Shown one piece after another: positions 25,138 through 33,113 of a stretch of 64,000 bases of DNA; positions within the stretch are counted from its first letter, which is position 1; each line of letters starts with the position of its first letter. The position numbers were made by a program, and so were the translations under genes. The notes below the pieces were generated by a model. It made no database searches. It worked only from the letters and a program-made list of their open reading frames with translations, and was not told where the DNA came from. Origin of the DNA: Actimicrobium sp034313845 (lineage in GTDB: Bacteria > Pseudomonadota > Gammaproteobacteria > Burkholderiales > Burkholderiaceae_D); assembly GCF_034313845.1 (NCBI RefSeq), contig NZ_JAVIWN010000003.1; one strand, written 5' to 3'.

Positions 25138-26469
25138 TTGGCGACTAGTCCTCAGCTTGCTAAAAGTTCATCGAGTGGTTTCCCTTGGGGCCGGTTATGG
25201 TTTTTACTTGGAGCCTTGGTAGTTTTCAGGCTTGGTGCTCATATACCGGTACCTGGGATTGATCCTCTTCAATTAGCGCAGTTGTTCAAGCAAAACCAGG
25301 GTGGCATTCTTGGAATGTTCAACATGTTTTCGGGAGGAGCGTTATCGAGATTTACGGTGTTTGCTCTCGGAATCATGCCTTACATATCTGCTTCGATCAT
25401 CATGCAGTTGATGTCGATAGTTTCTCCCCAGCTAGAGGCGTTAAAGAAGGAAGGTGAATCTGGTCGTCGTAAGATCACTCAATACACACGATACGGAACA
25501 CTGTTCCTCGCTCTTTTTCAAGCTTTAGGCATCGCAGTTGCTCTTGAATCACAGGCAGGTTTAGTATTAGATCCTGGTCTGGCTTTCCGTTTCACATGCG
25601 TCGTAACCTTAGTAACTGGCACGATGTTTTTGATGTGGTTGGGTGAGCAAATTACTGAGCGCGGTCTTGGCAATGGTATTTCGATTATAATCTTTGCCGG
25701 CATTGCTGCCGGGCTGCCCACCGCGCTGGGTGGTTTGTTTGAGCTGGTTCGTACGGGTTCGATGAATGCTTTCTCTGCAATTTTTATCTGTCTTATCGTT
25801 GCAGCAGTAACGTTTATTGTCGTATTCATCGAGCGTGGGCAACGGAAGATTTTAGTTAATTATGCTAAGCGGCAAGTTGGTAACAAGATTTATGGCGGTC
25901 AGAGTAGTCACCTACCACTTAAGCTAAATATGGCGGGTGTTATTCCACCGATTTTTGCGTCGTCCATAATCTTGTTCCCTGCAACTATTACGAGTTGGTT
26001 CACTTCTGGTGCGACTACAAACCCTTTTGTAAGATTTTTGAAGGATTTGTCCGCTTCAATGGCTCCGGGTGAACCTATTCACGCGTTGTTGTACGCCGTT
26101 GCGATTGTTTTTTTCTGTTTCTTTTACACTGCTCTTGTATTCAATAGCAAGGAAACAGCAGATAACTTGAAAAAGAGTGGTGCATTTGTTCCTGGAATCA
26201 GGCCTGGTGATCAGACAGCTCGATATATAGACAAGATCCTTACTCGCTTGACTTTGGCTGGAGCGGTGTACATCACTTTAGTATGTCTGCTTCCTGAGTT
26301 TCTTGTCGCGAAATACAAAGTTCCGTTCTACTTTGGCGGTACATCTTTATTGATCATCGTAGTAGTAACGATGGATTTTATGGCGCAGGTTCAAAACTAC
26401 GTCATGTCGCAGCAATACGAATCACTACTTCGTAAAGCGAATTTCAAGGGCGGAATTCCGACACGCTAA
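25138..26469 (+). CDS. secY: Protein translocase subunit SecY
   Basis: SecY is the pore of the Sec translocon in the inner membrane. It is 443 aa with ten predicted membrane segments. Signatures include GAHIPVPGIDPLQLAQLF, the plug region following FNMFSGGALSRFTVFALGIM, and GNGISIIIFAGIAAGLP. The start is a TTG at 25138, with GGAG at 25128-25131 six bases upstream; no ATG gives a better N-terminus. The codon may limit expression relative to the ribosomal genes around it. Confidence 0.96.
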   Translation: MATSPQLAKSSSSGFPWGRLWFLLGALVVFRLGAHIPVPGIDPLQLAQLFKQNQGGILGMFNMFSGGALSRFTVFALGIMPYISASIIMQLMSIVSPQLEALKKEGESGRRKITQYTRYGTLFLALFQALGIAVALESQAGLVLDPGLAFRFTCVVTLVTGTMFLMWLGEQITERGLGNGISIIIFAGIAAGLPTALGGLFELVRTGSMNAFSAIFICLIVAAVTFIVVFIERGQRKILVNYAKRQVGNKIYGGQSSHLPLKLNMAGVIPPIFASSIILFPATITSWFTSGATTNPFVRFLKDLSASMAPGEPIHALLYAVAIVFFCFFYTALVFNSKETADNLKKSGAFVPGIRPGDQTARYIDKILTRLTLAGAVYITLVCLLPEFLVAKYKVPFYFGGTSLLIIVVVTMDFMAQVQNYVMSQQYESLLRKANFKGGIPTR

Positions 26470-26494
26470 GCGCCCAGGAGACCGAGCATACCGA

Positions 26495-26713
26495 ATGGCA
26501 AAAGACGACGTAATACAGATGCAGGGTGAGATTCTCGAGAATCTTCCTAATGCGACCTTCAGAGTAAAGTTAGAAAATGGACATGTTGTTTTAGGTCATA
26601 TTTCTGGGAAGATGCGAATGAACTATATCCGTATTCTTCCTGGCGACAAGGTAACGGTTGAGCTCACGCCATATGATCTAAGTCGGGCACGTATTGTTTT
26701 CCGTACAAAGTAA
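26495..26713 (+). CDS. infA: Translation initiation factor IF-1
   Basis: IF-1 is an OB-fold protein that blocks the A site during initiation. The 72-aa protein begins MAKDDVIQMQGEILENLPNA and ends in YDLSRARIVFRTK, complete. It lies between secY and rpmJ, an order common in betaproteobacteria. Some relatives carry a second infA elsewhere, which cannot be judged here. CAGGAGACCGAG is the upstream ribosome binding region. Confidence 0.96.
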   Translation: MAKDDVIQMQGEILENLPNATFRVKLENGHVVLGHISGKMRMNYIRILPGDKVTVELTPYDLSRARIVFRTK

Positions 26714-26753
26714 TATTAATTTCTAGTCTAGAACTGAAAGAGAGAGGGCCAAA

Positions 26754-26867
26754 ATGAAAGTGCTCGCATCAGTTAAGCGGCTCTGCCGCAACTGTAAGAT
26801 CATTAAGCGCAAAGGCGTCGTTCGAGTCATTTGCATCGAACCGCGCCATAAACAGCGCCAAGGTTAA
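26754..26867 (+). CDS. rpmJ: 50S ribosomal protein L36, zinc-binding type
   Basis: This 37-aa protein reads MKVLASVKRLCRNCKIIKRK followed by GVVRVICIEPRHKQRQG. The C-x2-C, the later Cys and the His form the zinc site of the C+ form of L36. GAGAGAGGGCC precedes ATG 26754. It lies between infA and rpsM, 40 bases after one and 28 before the other. In E. coli a zinc-free paralogue replaces it under zinc limitation. Confidence 0.95.
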   Translation: MKVLASVKRLCRNCKIIKRKGVVRVICIEPRHKQRQG

Positions 26868-26895
26868 TTTAACGTTATTGATTGAGGAATAACGA

Positions 26896-27261
26896 ATGGC
26901 ACGTATTGCAGGGGTTAATATCCCAAATCATCAACATACCGTAATTGGCCTTACAGCCATCTTCGGAGTCGGTCGTCCACGCGCAATTAAAATCTGCGAG
27001 AGCACGGGCGTTCTTTCTACAAAGAAAATTAAGGATCTTGACGATAGTGAACTAGAGAAACTTCGCGATGAAATCGCCAAGTTTGTCGTGGAAGGTGATC
27101 TTCGTCGTGAGGTCTCAATGAACATCAAGCGATTGATGGATTTGGGTTGCTATCGTGGGTTACGTCATCGTAAGGGTTTACCGTGCCGTGGTCAGCGAAC
27201 ACGTACCAATGCGCGCACGCGCAAGGGTCCGCGCAAGGCAGCCCAGTCGTTGAAAAAATAA
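26896..27261 (+). CDS. rpsM: 30S ribosomal protein S13
   Basis: S13 bridges the 30S head to the 50S and contacts P-site tRNA. It is 121 aa with MARIAGVNIPNHQHTVIGLT at the N-terminus and the basic tail RGQRTRTNARTRKGPRKAAQ. TTGAGGAATAACG is the ribosome binding site. It opens the alpha-operon genes. In E. coli S4 represses that operon at the rpsM start; I could not identify the pseudoknot here. Confidence 0.97.
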   Translation: MARIAGVNIPNHQHTVIGLTAIFGVGRPRAIKICESTGVLSTKKIKDLDDSELEKLRDEIAKFVVEGDLRREVSMNIKRLMDLGCYRGLRHRKGLPCRGQRTRTNARTRKGPRKAAQSLKK

Positions 27262-27301
27262 TCAGACATTTGTCTGATTCGATGGAATCTAGGAAATAAT
27301 C

Positions 27302-27706
27302 ATGGCAAAATCCCCAAACAACGCTGCTTCGGCTCGCGTTCGTAAAAAAGTTAAAAAGAATGTCGCTGAGGGAATCGCACATATTCATGCGTCTTTCAAT
27401 AACACGATTATTACCATCACCGATCGTCAAGGTAATGCGTTGTCTTGGGCGACTTCTGGTGGGGCCGGTTTTAAGGGTTCGAGAAAATCGACTCCTTTTG
27501 CCGCGCAGGTTGCTGCTGAGGCCGCTGGTAAAGTTGCAGTTGAGTGTGGCGTTAAGAACCTGGAAGTACGCATTAAGGGTCCTGGACCTGGTCGTGAATC
27601 CGCTGTGCGTGCGCTCAACAATCTGGGCATAAAGATTACCCAGATTCAAGACGTGACTCCGGTTCCGCACAACGGCTGCCGTCCTCCAAAGCGCCGTCGC
27701 ATATAA
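27302..27706 (+). CDS. rpsK: 30S ribosomal protein S11
   Basis: S11 lines the mRNA exit region of the platform. The 134-aa protein has the lysine-rich N-terminus and the family motifs ASFNNTIITITDRQGNALSW and CGVKNLEVRIKGPGPGRESA. It ends in the typical DVTPVPHNGCRPPKRRRI. A 148-base gap with two hairpins separates it from rpsD. Confidence 0.97.
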   Translation: MAKSPNNAASARVRKKVKKNVAEGIAHIHASFNNTIITITDRQGNALSWATSGGAGFKGSRKSTPFAAQVAAEAAGKVAVECGVKNLEVRIKGPGPGRESAVRALNNLGIKITQIQDVTPVPHNGCRPPKRRRI

Positions 27707-27724
27707 TTCGCATTTGTATTTAAC

Positions 27725-27794
27725 TGCCGCCTGTCTGAGTTGTTGATCGGCGGCATAAATTTAAGCCCACTGTTTGATAGTTGGTAGATCAAAC
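27725..27794 (+). promoter_or_regulatory. Two hairpins in the rpsK-rpsD gap
   Basis: TGCCGCC at 27725-27731 pairs with GGCGGCA at 27749-27755. GTTTGAT at 27772-27778 pairs with ATCAAAC at 27788-27794. Both are perfect 7-bp stems in a 148-base gap within an otherwise compact operon. They could be an attenuator or the S4 feedback site moved next to rpsD. Confidence 0.45.
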
Positions 27795-27854
27795 TAGCGA
27801 TTCGGTTTTGAGTTTTTTTCTCGTTCCGTTTCGTTATATTTTAAAGGATTCACC

Positions 27855-28478
27855 GTGGCACGTTATATTGGTCCAAAGGCAAAGCTTTCCCGTCGTGAAG
27901 GTACTGACCTCTTTCTGAAAAGTGCTCGCCGTTCGCTTGACTCTAAATGTAAGTTAGATTCGAAGCCTGGTCAGCACGGTCGTACTTCAGGTGCTCGTAC
28001 GTCTGATTATGGTAATCAGCTGCGTGAAAAGCAAAAAGTAAAACGCATGTATGGCGTGATGGAGCGTCAGTTCCGACGTTATTTTGCTGAGGCAGATCGT
28101 CGTAAGGGTAATACCGGCGAGACCTTGTTGAAGTTGTTAGAAGCTCGTCTTGATAATGTTATTTATCGGATGGGATTTGGATCGACGCGGGCAGAAGCCC
28201 GTCAGCTTGTGTCGCACAAAGCATTCACAGTTAATGGAATAGTTGTGAACATTGCTTCATATCAGGTGAAAGTCGGGGATATGATCGTTGTTCGTGAAAA
28301 GGCTAAGAAGCAAGTCCGTATTGTTGAGGCGCTTTCTCTTGCCGAGCAGATCGGTATGCCTTCATGGGTCGCCGTAGATTCAAAGAAGATGGAAGGGACA
28401 TTCAAATCCGTTCCTGACCGTAGCGAAATCGCGCATGACGTCAATGAGTCGTTGATCGTCGAACTCTATTCCCGTTAA
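27855..28478 (+). CDS. rpsD: 30S ribosomal protein S4
   Basis: S4 nucleates 30S assembly, shapes the mRNA entry site and can act in rRNA antitermination. It is 207 aa from a GTG start at 27855 (MARYIGPKAKLSRREGTDLF), with AAAGGATT upstream. The S4 RNA-binding domain lies near residues 97-160 (LEARLDNVIYRMGFGSTRAE and RQLVSHKAFTVNG). It is the zinc-free form. GTG may damp translation. Confidence 0.97.
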   Translation: MARYIGPKAKLSRREGTDLFLKSARRSLDSKCKLDSKPGQHGRTSGARTSDYGNQLREKQKVKRMYGVMERQFRRYFAEADRRKGNTGETLLKLLEARLDNVIYRMGFGSTRAEARQLVSHKAFTVNGIVVNIASYQVKVGDMIVVREKAKKQVRIVEALSLAEQIGMPSWVAVDSKKMEGTFKSVPDRSEIAHDVNESLIVELYSR

Positions 28479-28492
28479 TAGTTCAGGTTTGA

Positions 28493-28518
28493 GCCCGCCA
28501 GTATTCTGGCGGGCTTTT
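28493..28518 (+). terminator. Hairpin between rpsD and rpoA
   Basis: GCCCGCCAG at 28493-28501 and CTGGCGGGC at 28506-28514 form a perfect 9-bp stem with a 4-base loop and a TTTT tail. It looks like a functional intrinsic terminator placed 14 bases after rpsD and 58 bases before rpoA. Confidence 0.8.
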
Positions 28519-28575
28519 GTTCGTGTTGTCAGCCTTATCGGTGTAATGAGCCGAGGGTATTGAAAAGGATTTGAA

Positions 28576-29553
28576 ATGCAGAACAGTTTCTTGAAGCCCC
28601 GTATTATTGAAGTTGAGGCCCTTGGTGCCGGACATGCGAAAGTAGTGATGGAACCCTTCGAGCGCGGCTATGGCCACACTTTGGGTAATGCATTGCGGCG
28701 CGTCCTTTTGTCGTCAATGGTTGGCTATGCTCCAACTGAAGTGACTATTGCTGGCGTAGTCCACGAATATTCATCTCTAGATGGTGTGCAAGAAGACGTT
28801 GTTGATATGCTCCTGAATTTGAAAGGTGTGGTCTTCAAATTGCATAATCGCGACGAAGTCACATTGACCTTGAAAAAAGAGGGTGAGGGCGAGGTTTTAG
28901 CTTCTGATATAGATTTACCTCATGACGTCGAACTTATCAATCCAAGTCATGTGATCGCTCACTTGACGGCCGGCGGTAAGCTAGACATGCAGATAAAAGT
29001 CGAAAAAGGCCGCGGCTATGTGCCAGGTAACGTTCGTCGTTTAACTGAAGATGCTAACAAGACAATTGGCCGTATTATTCTTGATGCTTCTTTTTCACCT
29101 GTGCGTCGAGTTTCTTATTCGGTCGAGTCAGCCCGCGTTGAGCAGCGCACCGACCTTGATAAATTAGTAATTAATATCGAGACAAACGGCGTAATTTCAC
29201 CTGAGGAAGCAATTCGGCAGTCGGCACGTGTTCTTGTTGATCAGCTAAACGTGTTTGCGGCCCTTGAGGGTACTGAGGCTGCGGCGGAAGCACCATCTCG
29301 CGCGCCTTCAGTTGATCCTATTTTGCTTCGCCCGGTAGATGATCTTGAACTGACAGTTCGTTCAGCGAATTGCTTAAAAGCTGAAAATATTTATTACATT
29401 GGTGATCTTATTCAGCGTAGTGAAAACGAGTTGCTGAAGACGCCTAATCTGGGTCGTAAGTCACTTAACGAGATCAAAGAAGTGTTGGCGTCCCGTGGTT
29501 TGACGTTGGGAATGAAGCTGGAAAATTGGCCGCCTGCAGGTTTGGAAAAATAA
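28576..29553 (+). CDS. rpoA: DNA-directed RNA polymerase subunit alpha
   Basis: Alpha dimerises to start polymerase assembly and contacts activators and UP elements. It is 325 aa. The N-terminal domain (about 1-235) contains GHTLGNALRRVLLSSMVGYA. A linker rich in Ala/Pro/Glu follows. The C-terminal domain (about 250-325) has LTVRSANCLKAENIYYIGDL, including the arginine that binds UP-element DNA, and NLGRKSLNEIKEVL. Terminator-like hairpins sit on both sides of the gene. Confidence 0.98.
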   Translation: MQNSFLKPRIIEVEALGAGHAKVVMEPFERGYGHTLGNALRRVLLSSMVGYAPTEVTIAGVVHEYSSLDGVQEDVVDMLLNLKGVVFKLHNRDEVTLTLKKEGEGEVLASDIDLPHDVELINPSHVIAHLTAGGKLDMQIKVEKGRGYVPGNVRRLTEDANKTIGRIILDASFSPVRRVSYSVESARVEQRTDLDKLVINIETNGVISPEEAIRQSARVLVDQLNVFAALEGTEAAAEAPSRAPSVDPILLRPVDDLELTVRSANCLKAENIYYIGDLIQRSENELLKTPNLGRKSLNEIKEVLASRGLTLGMKLENWPPAGLEK

Positions 29554-29571
29554 AGCTGTATGTATTCGTAT

Positions 29572-29603
29572 CGAGGTCCATAATGCGACCTCGTTATTTT
29601 TTT
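29572..29603 (+). terminator. Terminator-like hairpin between rpoA and rplQ
   Basis: CGAGGTC at 29572-29578 pairs with GACCTCG at 29587-29593, followed by TTATTTTTTT. It lies 18 bases after the rpoA stop and about 80 bases before rplQ, so some transcripts may end before rplQ. Confidence 0.7.
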
Positions 29604-29680
29604 GAATACCGGCCCGCGTCGTAGTGGTTACTTCGACGATCGAAGAGCTGGGTTTATATTTTTATATTAAAGGATTTATC

Positions 29681-30076
29681 ATGCGTCATCGCCACGGTCT
29701 TCGTAAATTAAATCGTACCTCCTCACACCGTCTTGCAATGCTTCGGAACATGACTGTTTCGTTGTTGCGCCATGAAGCCATCAAAACCACTTTGCCTAAA
29801 GCCAAAGAGTTGCGTCGCGTCATTGAACCGATTCTTACGCTTGGAAAAACAGATTCACTTGCTAACAAGCGTCTGGCTTTCAATCGATTGCGTGACCGCG
29901 AAATGGTGGTTAAATTATTTGCAGAACTTGGTCCGCGTTACGCAAACCGGAATGGTGGCTATCTCCGGATCCTCAAAATGGGTTTCAGGGTTGGTGACAA
30001 TGCTCCGATGGCTTACATTGAGCTGTTGGATCGACCCGATGACTCGGCAGCTGTCGAGTTGGATGATGCTGAGTAA
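29681..30076 (+). CDS. rplQ: 50S ribosomal protein L17
   Basis: L17 is located near the tunnel exit. It is 131 aa from MRHRHGLRKLNRTSSHRLAM at ATG 29681, preceded by AAAGGATT. The conserved NMTVSLLRHEAIKTTLPKAK and the C-terminal GFRVGDNAPMAYIELLDR are present. The open frame upstream to 29624 has no similarity. It ends the ribosomal block and is followed by a strong terminator. Confidence 0.97.
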   Translation: MRHRHGLRKLNRTSSHRLAMLRNMTVSLLRHEAIKTTLPKAKELRRVIEPILTLGKTDSLANKRLAFNRLRDREMVVKLFAELGPRYANRNGGYLRILKMGFRVGDNAPMAYIELLDRPDDSAAVELDDAE

Positions 30077-30103
30077 TTTTGTTCTTGTGGCACCGTGTTA
30101 AAG

Positions 30104-30127
30104 AAAACCAGGCTCGCCTGGTTTTTT
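30104..30127 (+). terminator. rplQ intrinsic terminator
   Basis: AAAACCAGG at 30104-30112 pairs with CCTGGTTTT at 30117-30125 around CTCG, and T residues run to 30127. This is the end of the ribosomal protein super-cluster. Confidence 0.9.
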
Positions 30128-30303
30128 CATTTCTCCGTATATTTAACAGAACGATCGATCGTTGTGGGAGTCTTCCGGTTGAATCACTCCGTAGCCTGCT
30201 TGGCAATCACTGCCTACACCTCAGCGGATCCGTTTCGTTTTCTTCGTTTTATCTCCTGACCTGGTGTTTTTATACATTTGAGATGTTGTTAGTTCCGCAG
30301 ATG

Positions 30304-30311
30304 CAAAGAGC
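30304..30311. repeat. 8-bp target site duplication, left copy
   Basis: CAAAGAGC directly flanks the left end of the IS66 element. The identical 8 bases are found right after its right end (32842-32849). Eight bases is the duplication length typical of IS66. Confidence 0.93.
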
Positions 30312-30367
30312 GTAAGCGCCTCACGAGCAACGTCTTGACCAATTTTGCTTCGTAGTAAATGCAGGAT

Positions 30368-31948
30368 TTAGCGCGAAGCGGTGCCAAGCTGGTCGGCGAC
30401 ATTCCAAGGCAGCAGATCATTGATTTGATTGATGGGATAGTCGGCAATGTGCGTGAGCACATGGCGCAGGTAGGCTTCCGGATCGATGCCGTTCAGTTTT
30501 GCGGTGCCGATTAGCGCGTACATGGCGGCGGCGCGCTCGCCGCCGCTATCGGCACCCACGAACAAGAAATTTTTGCGTCCCAGAGCAACGCCGCGCAGAG
30601 CACGTTCAGCCGCATTGTTGTCGATCTCGGCGATACCGTGATCGCAGTACAGCAGCAATGCCTGCCATTGGTTGAGCGCGTAATTGATGGCTTTGGTCGT
30701 GTCGGACTTGGCCGACAAGGTCGGCAAGCGCGCACGCAGCCAAGCTTCGAAGTCCACCAGTAGCGGCAACGTCTTAGACTGCCGGACCTGCCGACGAATA
30801 TCCGGCGGCTTGCCGCGCAGCGGTTCCTCAATCTCGTACAGCTCACCGATCCGGTGCAGCACCTCGGTGGTAAACGTCGTTGGATGAACGACATGGAGAT
30901 CATGGAATTTACGCCGGGTGTGCGCCCAGCAAGCGGCTTCCTGCACCCGTCCGGTATCGTAAATGGCATTGAAGCCTGCGTAGGCATCGGCTTGCAGAAT
31001 GCCGTGAAATCCGGCGAGATGGGTTTGCGGGTGGATGCCCTTGCGGTCCGGCGTGTAGGCAAACCAGACCGCTGGCGGGACCGTCGAGGCCGAGCTACGA
31101 TCATCTCGCACATAGGTCCAGAGCCGGCCAGTCTTGGTCTGGCCGTGACCCGCAGCGAGTACAGGCACCGTCGTGTCATCGGCGTGCAGTTTGATACCGG
31201 CCATCACATGGTTGCGCAGTGCTTCCACCAGGGGTGCCATCAATGCGCTGCAGGCACCGACCCAGCGTCCCATGCTGGAACGGTCGATCTCGACACCCTG
31301 CCGGGCATAGATCACCGACTGCCGATACAACGGTTGATGATCGGCGAATTTCGCCACCAGGATATGCGCGAGCAAACCGGGTCCGGCTACGCCGCGCAGA
31401 ATCGGCCGGCTCGCTGCCGGCACTTGCACGATGCGGTCACAGCAGGCGCAGGCTTTCTTGCGCCGGATATGGCGGATCACTTTGAAGGCTGAATTGAGGA
31501 TTTCTAGCTGTTCGGAGACATCCTCACCAAGTGATTTGAGATGACCGCCGCAATCCGGACAGGCGGTCTCGGACGGCTCCAGAATGCGCTCCTCGCGGGG
31601 CAGTTCGGGCGGCAAGGCGTGTCGTACCGGACCCTTGGGCTCGGTAGCTGGGCCGGTTGCCGGCGTCACGACAGGTGGAAGTGGCAGTGAATCGACGACA
31701 CCTTCTTCGGCCAGCAAGTCCTCTAGCCGGCACTCCAGTTTCGCGATCTGCCGATCGATCTTCTCGGACTTGCGGCCGAATTGCATGCGCTGTAATTTGG
31801 CAATGAGCAACTTGAGCTGTTCGACTTCAACGGCATGCGACGCCATGACCAACGTCATTTGATCCATCGCCGCCTGCTGCGCACGCACCATCGCCTTGAG
31901 GGCGTCGATGTCGTCGGGCAGGGGCGAGGGAATGGGCAGGTTCGGCAT
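30368..31948 (-). CDS. tnpC: IS66 family transposase TnpC
   Basis: This is the DDE transposase of the element, 526 aa. The N-terminal leucine-rich helix (about 1-75) contains LQRMQFGRKSEKIDRQ. A zinc finger follows with CPDCGG and later CACC. The catalytic core has HADDT (first Asp), LQADAYAGFNAIYD (second Asp) and IDNNAAERALRG (Glu). The C-terminal IS66 tail (IGTAKLNGIDPEAYLRHVLT) is complete. tnpB ends 29 bases upstream. A long frame on the opposite strand (30854-31492) is a shadow of this GC-rich gene. Confidence 0.96.
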   Translation of the reverse strand: MPNLPIPSPLPDDIDALKAMVRAQQAAMDQMTLVMASHAVEVEQLKLLIAKLQRMQFGRKSEKIDRQIAKLECRLEDLLAEEGVVDSLPLPPVVTPATGPATEPKGPVRHALPPELPREERILEPSETACPDCGGHLKSLGEDVSEQLEILNSAFKVIRHIRRKKACACCDRIVQVPAASRPILRGVAGPGLLAHILVAKFADHQPLYRQSVIYARQGVEIDRSSMGRWVGACSALMAPLVEALRNHVMAGIKLHADDTTVPVLAAGHGQTKTGRLWTYVRDDRSSASTVPPAVWFAYTPDRKGIHPQTHLAGFHGILQADAYAGFNAIYDTGRVQEAACWAHTRRKFHDLHVVHPTTFTTEVLHRIGELYEIEEPLRGKPPDIRRQVRQSKTLPLLVDFEAWLRARLPTLSAKSDTTKAINYALNQWQALLLYCDHGIAEIDNNAAERALRGVALGRKNFLFVGADSGGERAAAMYALIGTAKLNGIDPEAYLRHVLTHIADYPINQINDLLPWNVADQLGTASR

Positions 31949-31977
31949 GCACGGAGTTTACGCAAGTCCGTTGATGT

Positions 31978-32325
31978 TTACAACACCGATCTGGGATGCC
32001 AGGTGCGTTGCGGTTGTCGCCAGTCGATACCTTCGAGCAGCATCGACAGCTGCGCCGGCGTCAGGCATACCGATCCACTGGTGGCTTGCGGCCACACAAA
32101 CCGACCCTGTTCGAGCCGCTTGGCCAGCAGGCACAGACCATCCTCCGTGGCCCACAATAGTTTGACCGTATCGCCGCGGCGGCCACGGAACACGAAGACA
32201 TGGCCATTGAACGGATCGGCTGCCAATGCGGTTTCTACCTTCGCAGCCAATCCCTGGAAGCCACAGCGCATGTCCGTGATACCGGCGGCGATCCAGATCC
32301 GCGTGCCGACAGGCAGGCCGATCAT
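31978..32325 (-). CDS. tnpB: IS66 family accessory protein TnpB
   Basis: The second gene of the IS66 set encodes 115 aa. The family signature WIAAGITDMRCGFQGLAAKV lies near the N-terminus, followed by HVFVFRGRRGDTVKLLWATE. It is required for transposition in studied IS66 elements, but its biochemical role is unclear. Its ATG overlaps the tnpA stop by 4 bases (ATGA, 32322-32325 on the - strand), implying translational coupling. Confidence 0.95.
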   Translation of the reverse strand: MIGLPVGTRIWIAAGITDMRCGFQGLAAKVETALAADPFNGHVFVFRGRRGDTVKLLWATEDGLCLLAKRLEQGRFVWPQATSGSVCLTPAQLSMLLEGIDWRQPQRTWHPRSVL

Positions 32326-32804
32326 GGGTGGAAGTGACGCAATACCTGCGCCAGGATGGCCGCATCGACCGTCCCTTCCAGGCGCAAGGTGGTGGTCGCC
32401 AGGCTGATTTCGATGACGCCAGACTGGATGGTTTGTCGGTGCCCCCGTATCGCCTTCGGCGCGTTAGTATCGACCGGCACCGGGACCGAGACCGGCTCAG
32501 CAACAGGTGCCACAGCGTTGGTGGTAGGCGTGATGTGGACTTCCATGAATGTTGACGGCGCAGTCTCTTGTGTACCGACATCGCTGGCAAGATATGCACG
32601 CCGCCATTTATGCAGCATGTTGGCGTTGATCCCGTTGTCCAAGGCCAGACGGGCGACGGACACGCCGGGAGCGCAAGCGGCTATCGCCAGTTGCTTCTTG
32701 AAATCGATCGGATAATTACGACGACCTTTGCGGCTGCCGGATTGGATGGTTGTGTTCAAAGTGGTCCCCACTACTATTTGGTGGGCACCACTTTGGCGGG
32801 TCAT
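32322..32804 (-). CDS. tnpA: IS66 family accessory protein TnpA (HTH)
   Basis: The first gene of the element encodes 160 aa. A helix-turn-helix like that of IS3 OrfA occupies about residues 28-65 (RRNYPIDFKKQLAIAACAPG, then VARLALDNGINANMLHKWRR). The C-terminal half is poorly conserved and ends in a segment of the type found before tnpB (LRLEGTVDAAILAQVLRHFH). The start is uncertain: no clear ribosome binding site is seen, and a site about 15 residues further in is possible. Confidence 0.88.
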   Translation of the reverse strand: MTRQSGAHQIVVGTTLNTTIQSGSRKGRRNYPIDFKKQLAIAACAPGVSVARLALDNGINANMLHKWRRAYLASDVGTQETAPSTFMEVHITPTTNAVAPVAEPVSVPVPVDTNAPKAIRGHRQTIQSGVIEISLATTTLRLEGTVDAAILAQVLRHFHP

Positions 32805-32841
32805 TGGTGTGCTGTACAGACGTCCTTGATGAGGCGCTTAC

Positions 32842-32849
32842 CAAAGAGC
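32842..32849. repeat. 8-bp target site duplication, right copy
   Basis: CAAAGAGC repeats the eight bases at 30304-30311. Removing the element and one copy restores a continuous stretch, GCAGATG-CAAAGAGC-GTTGAAGC, which contains no recognised gene. Confidence 0.93.
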
Positions 32850-33113
32850 GTTGAAGCGGTGTCACAGGGCTTCTACCATAAGCGTCAAGCCACTCTATCT
32901 TCCACCTGATAGCACAACGCGGCATCATCGCGTATTTCTGATCAGGGGCACACAAGCTTAGGAAATCACGAGAAATCGATCGTTGCAAGACCTCCGTTTT
33001 CTGGCAGGCGACGCAGTTTTGCTGGCCTCTTAAAGCGAGAGTTGGTTTAGCAGACATTCCGGCCCGATGTATCTGTTGCCGGTTGTGCGCTTGCCAATGT
33101 TCCCAACACCAAT
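32850..33113. other. Unassigned spacer between the two IS66 copies
   Basis: About 264 bases with no gene, RNA or convincing repeat on either strand. Both strands have frequent stops. It may be debris from earlier insertions or the remains of a lost gene, but I recognise no similarity. Confidence 0.4.

Larger units (their letters stand above)
30312..32841 (-). mobile_element. Complete IS66-family insertion sequence, 2,530 bp
   Basis: The left end reads GTAAGCGCCTCACGAGCAAC inward and the right end, reverse complemented, reads GTAAGCGCCTCATCAAGGAC; ACGTCT then matches in both. These imperfect inverted repeats begin with the GTAA typical of IS66. The element is flanked by CAAAGAGC on both sides. 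It holds the three-gene set tnpA-tnpB-tnpC on the - strand, all intact. The base composition is clearly more GC-rich than the ribosomal genes beside it. Intact ends, genes and duplication indicate a recent insertion that is probably still mobile. Confidence 0.95.

Noticed and set aside
30854..31492. 212-aa frame on + across tnpC
   Set aside because: A shadow of the GC-rich transposase gene; no domain is seen and the - strand gene is unambiguous.
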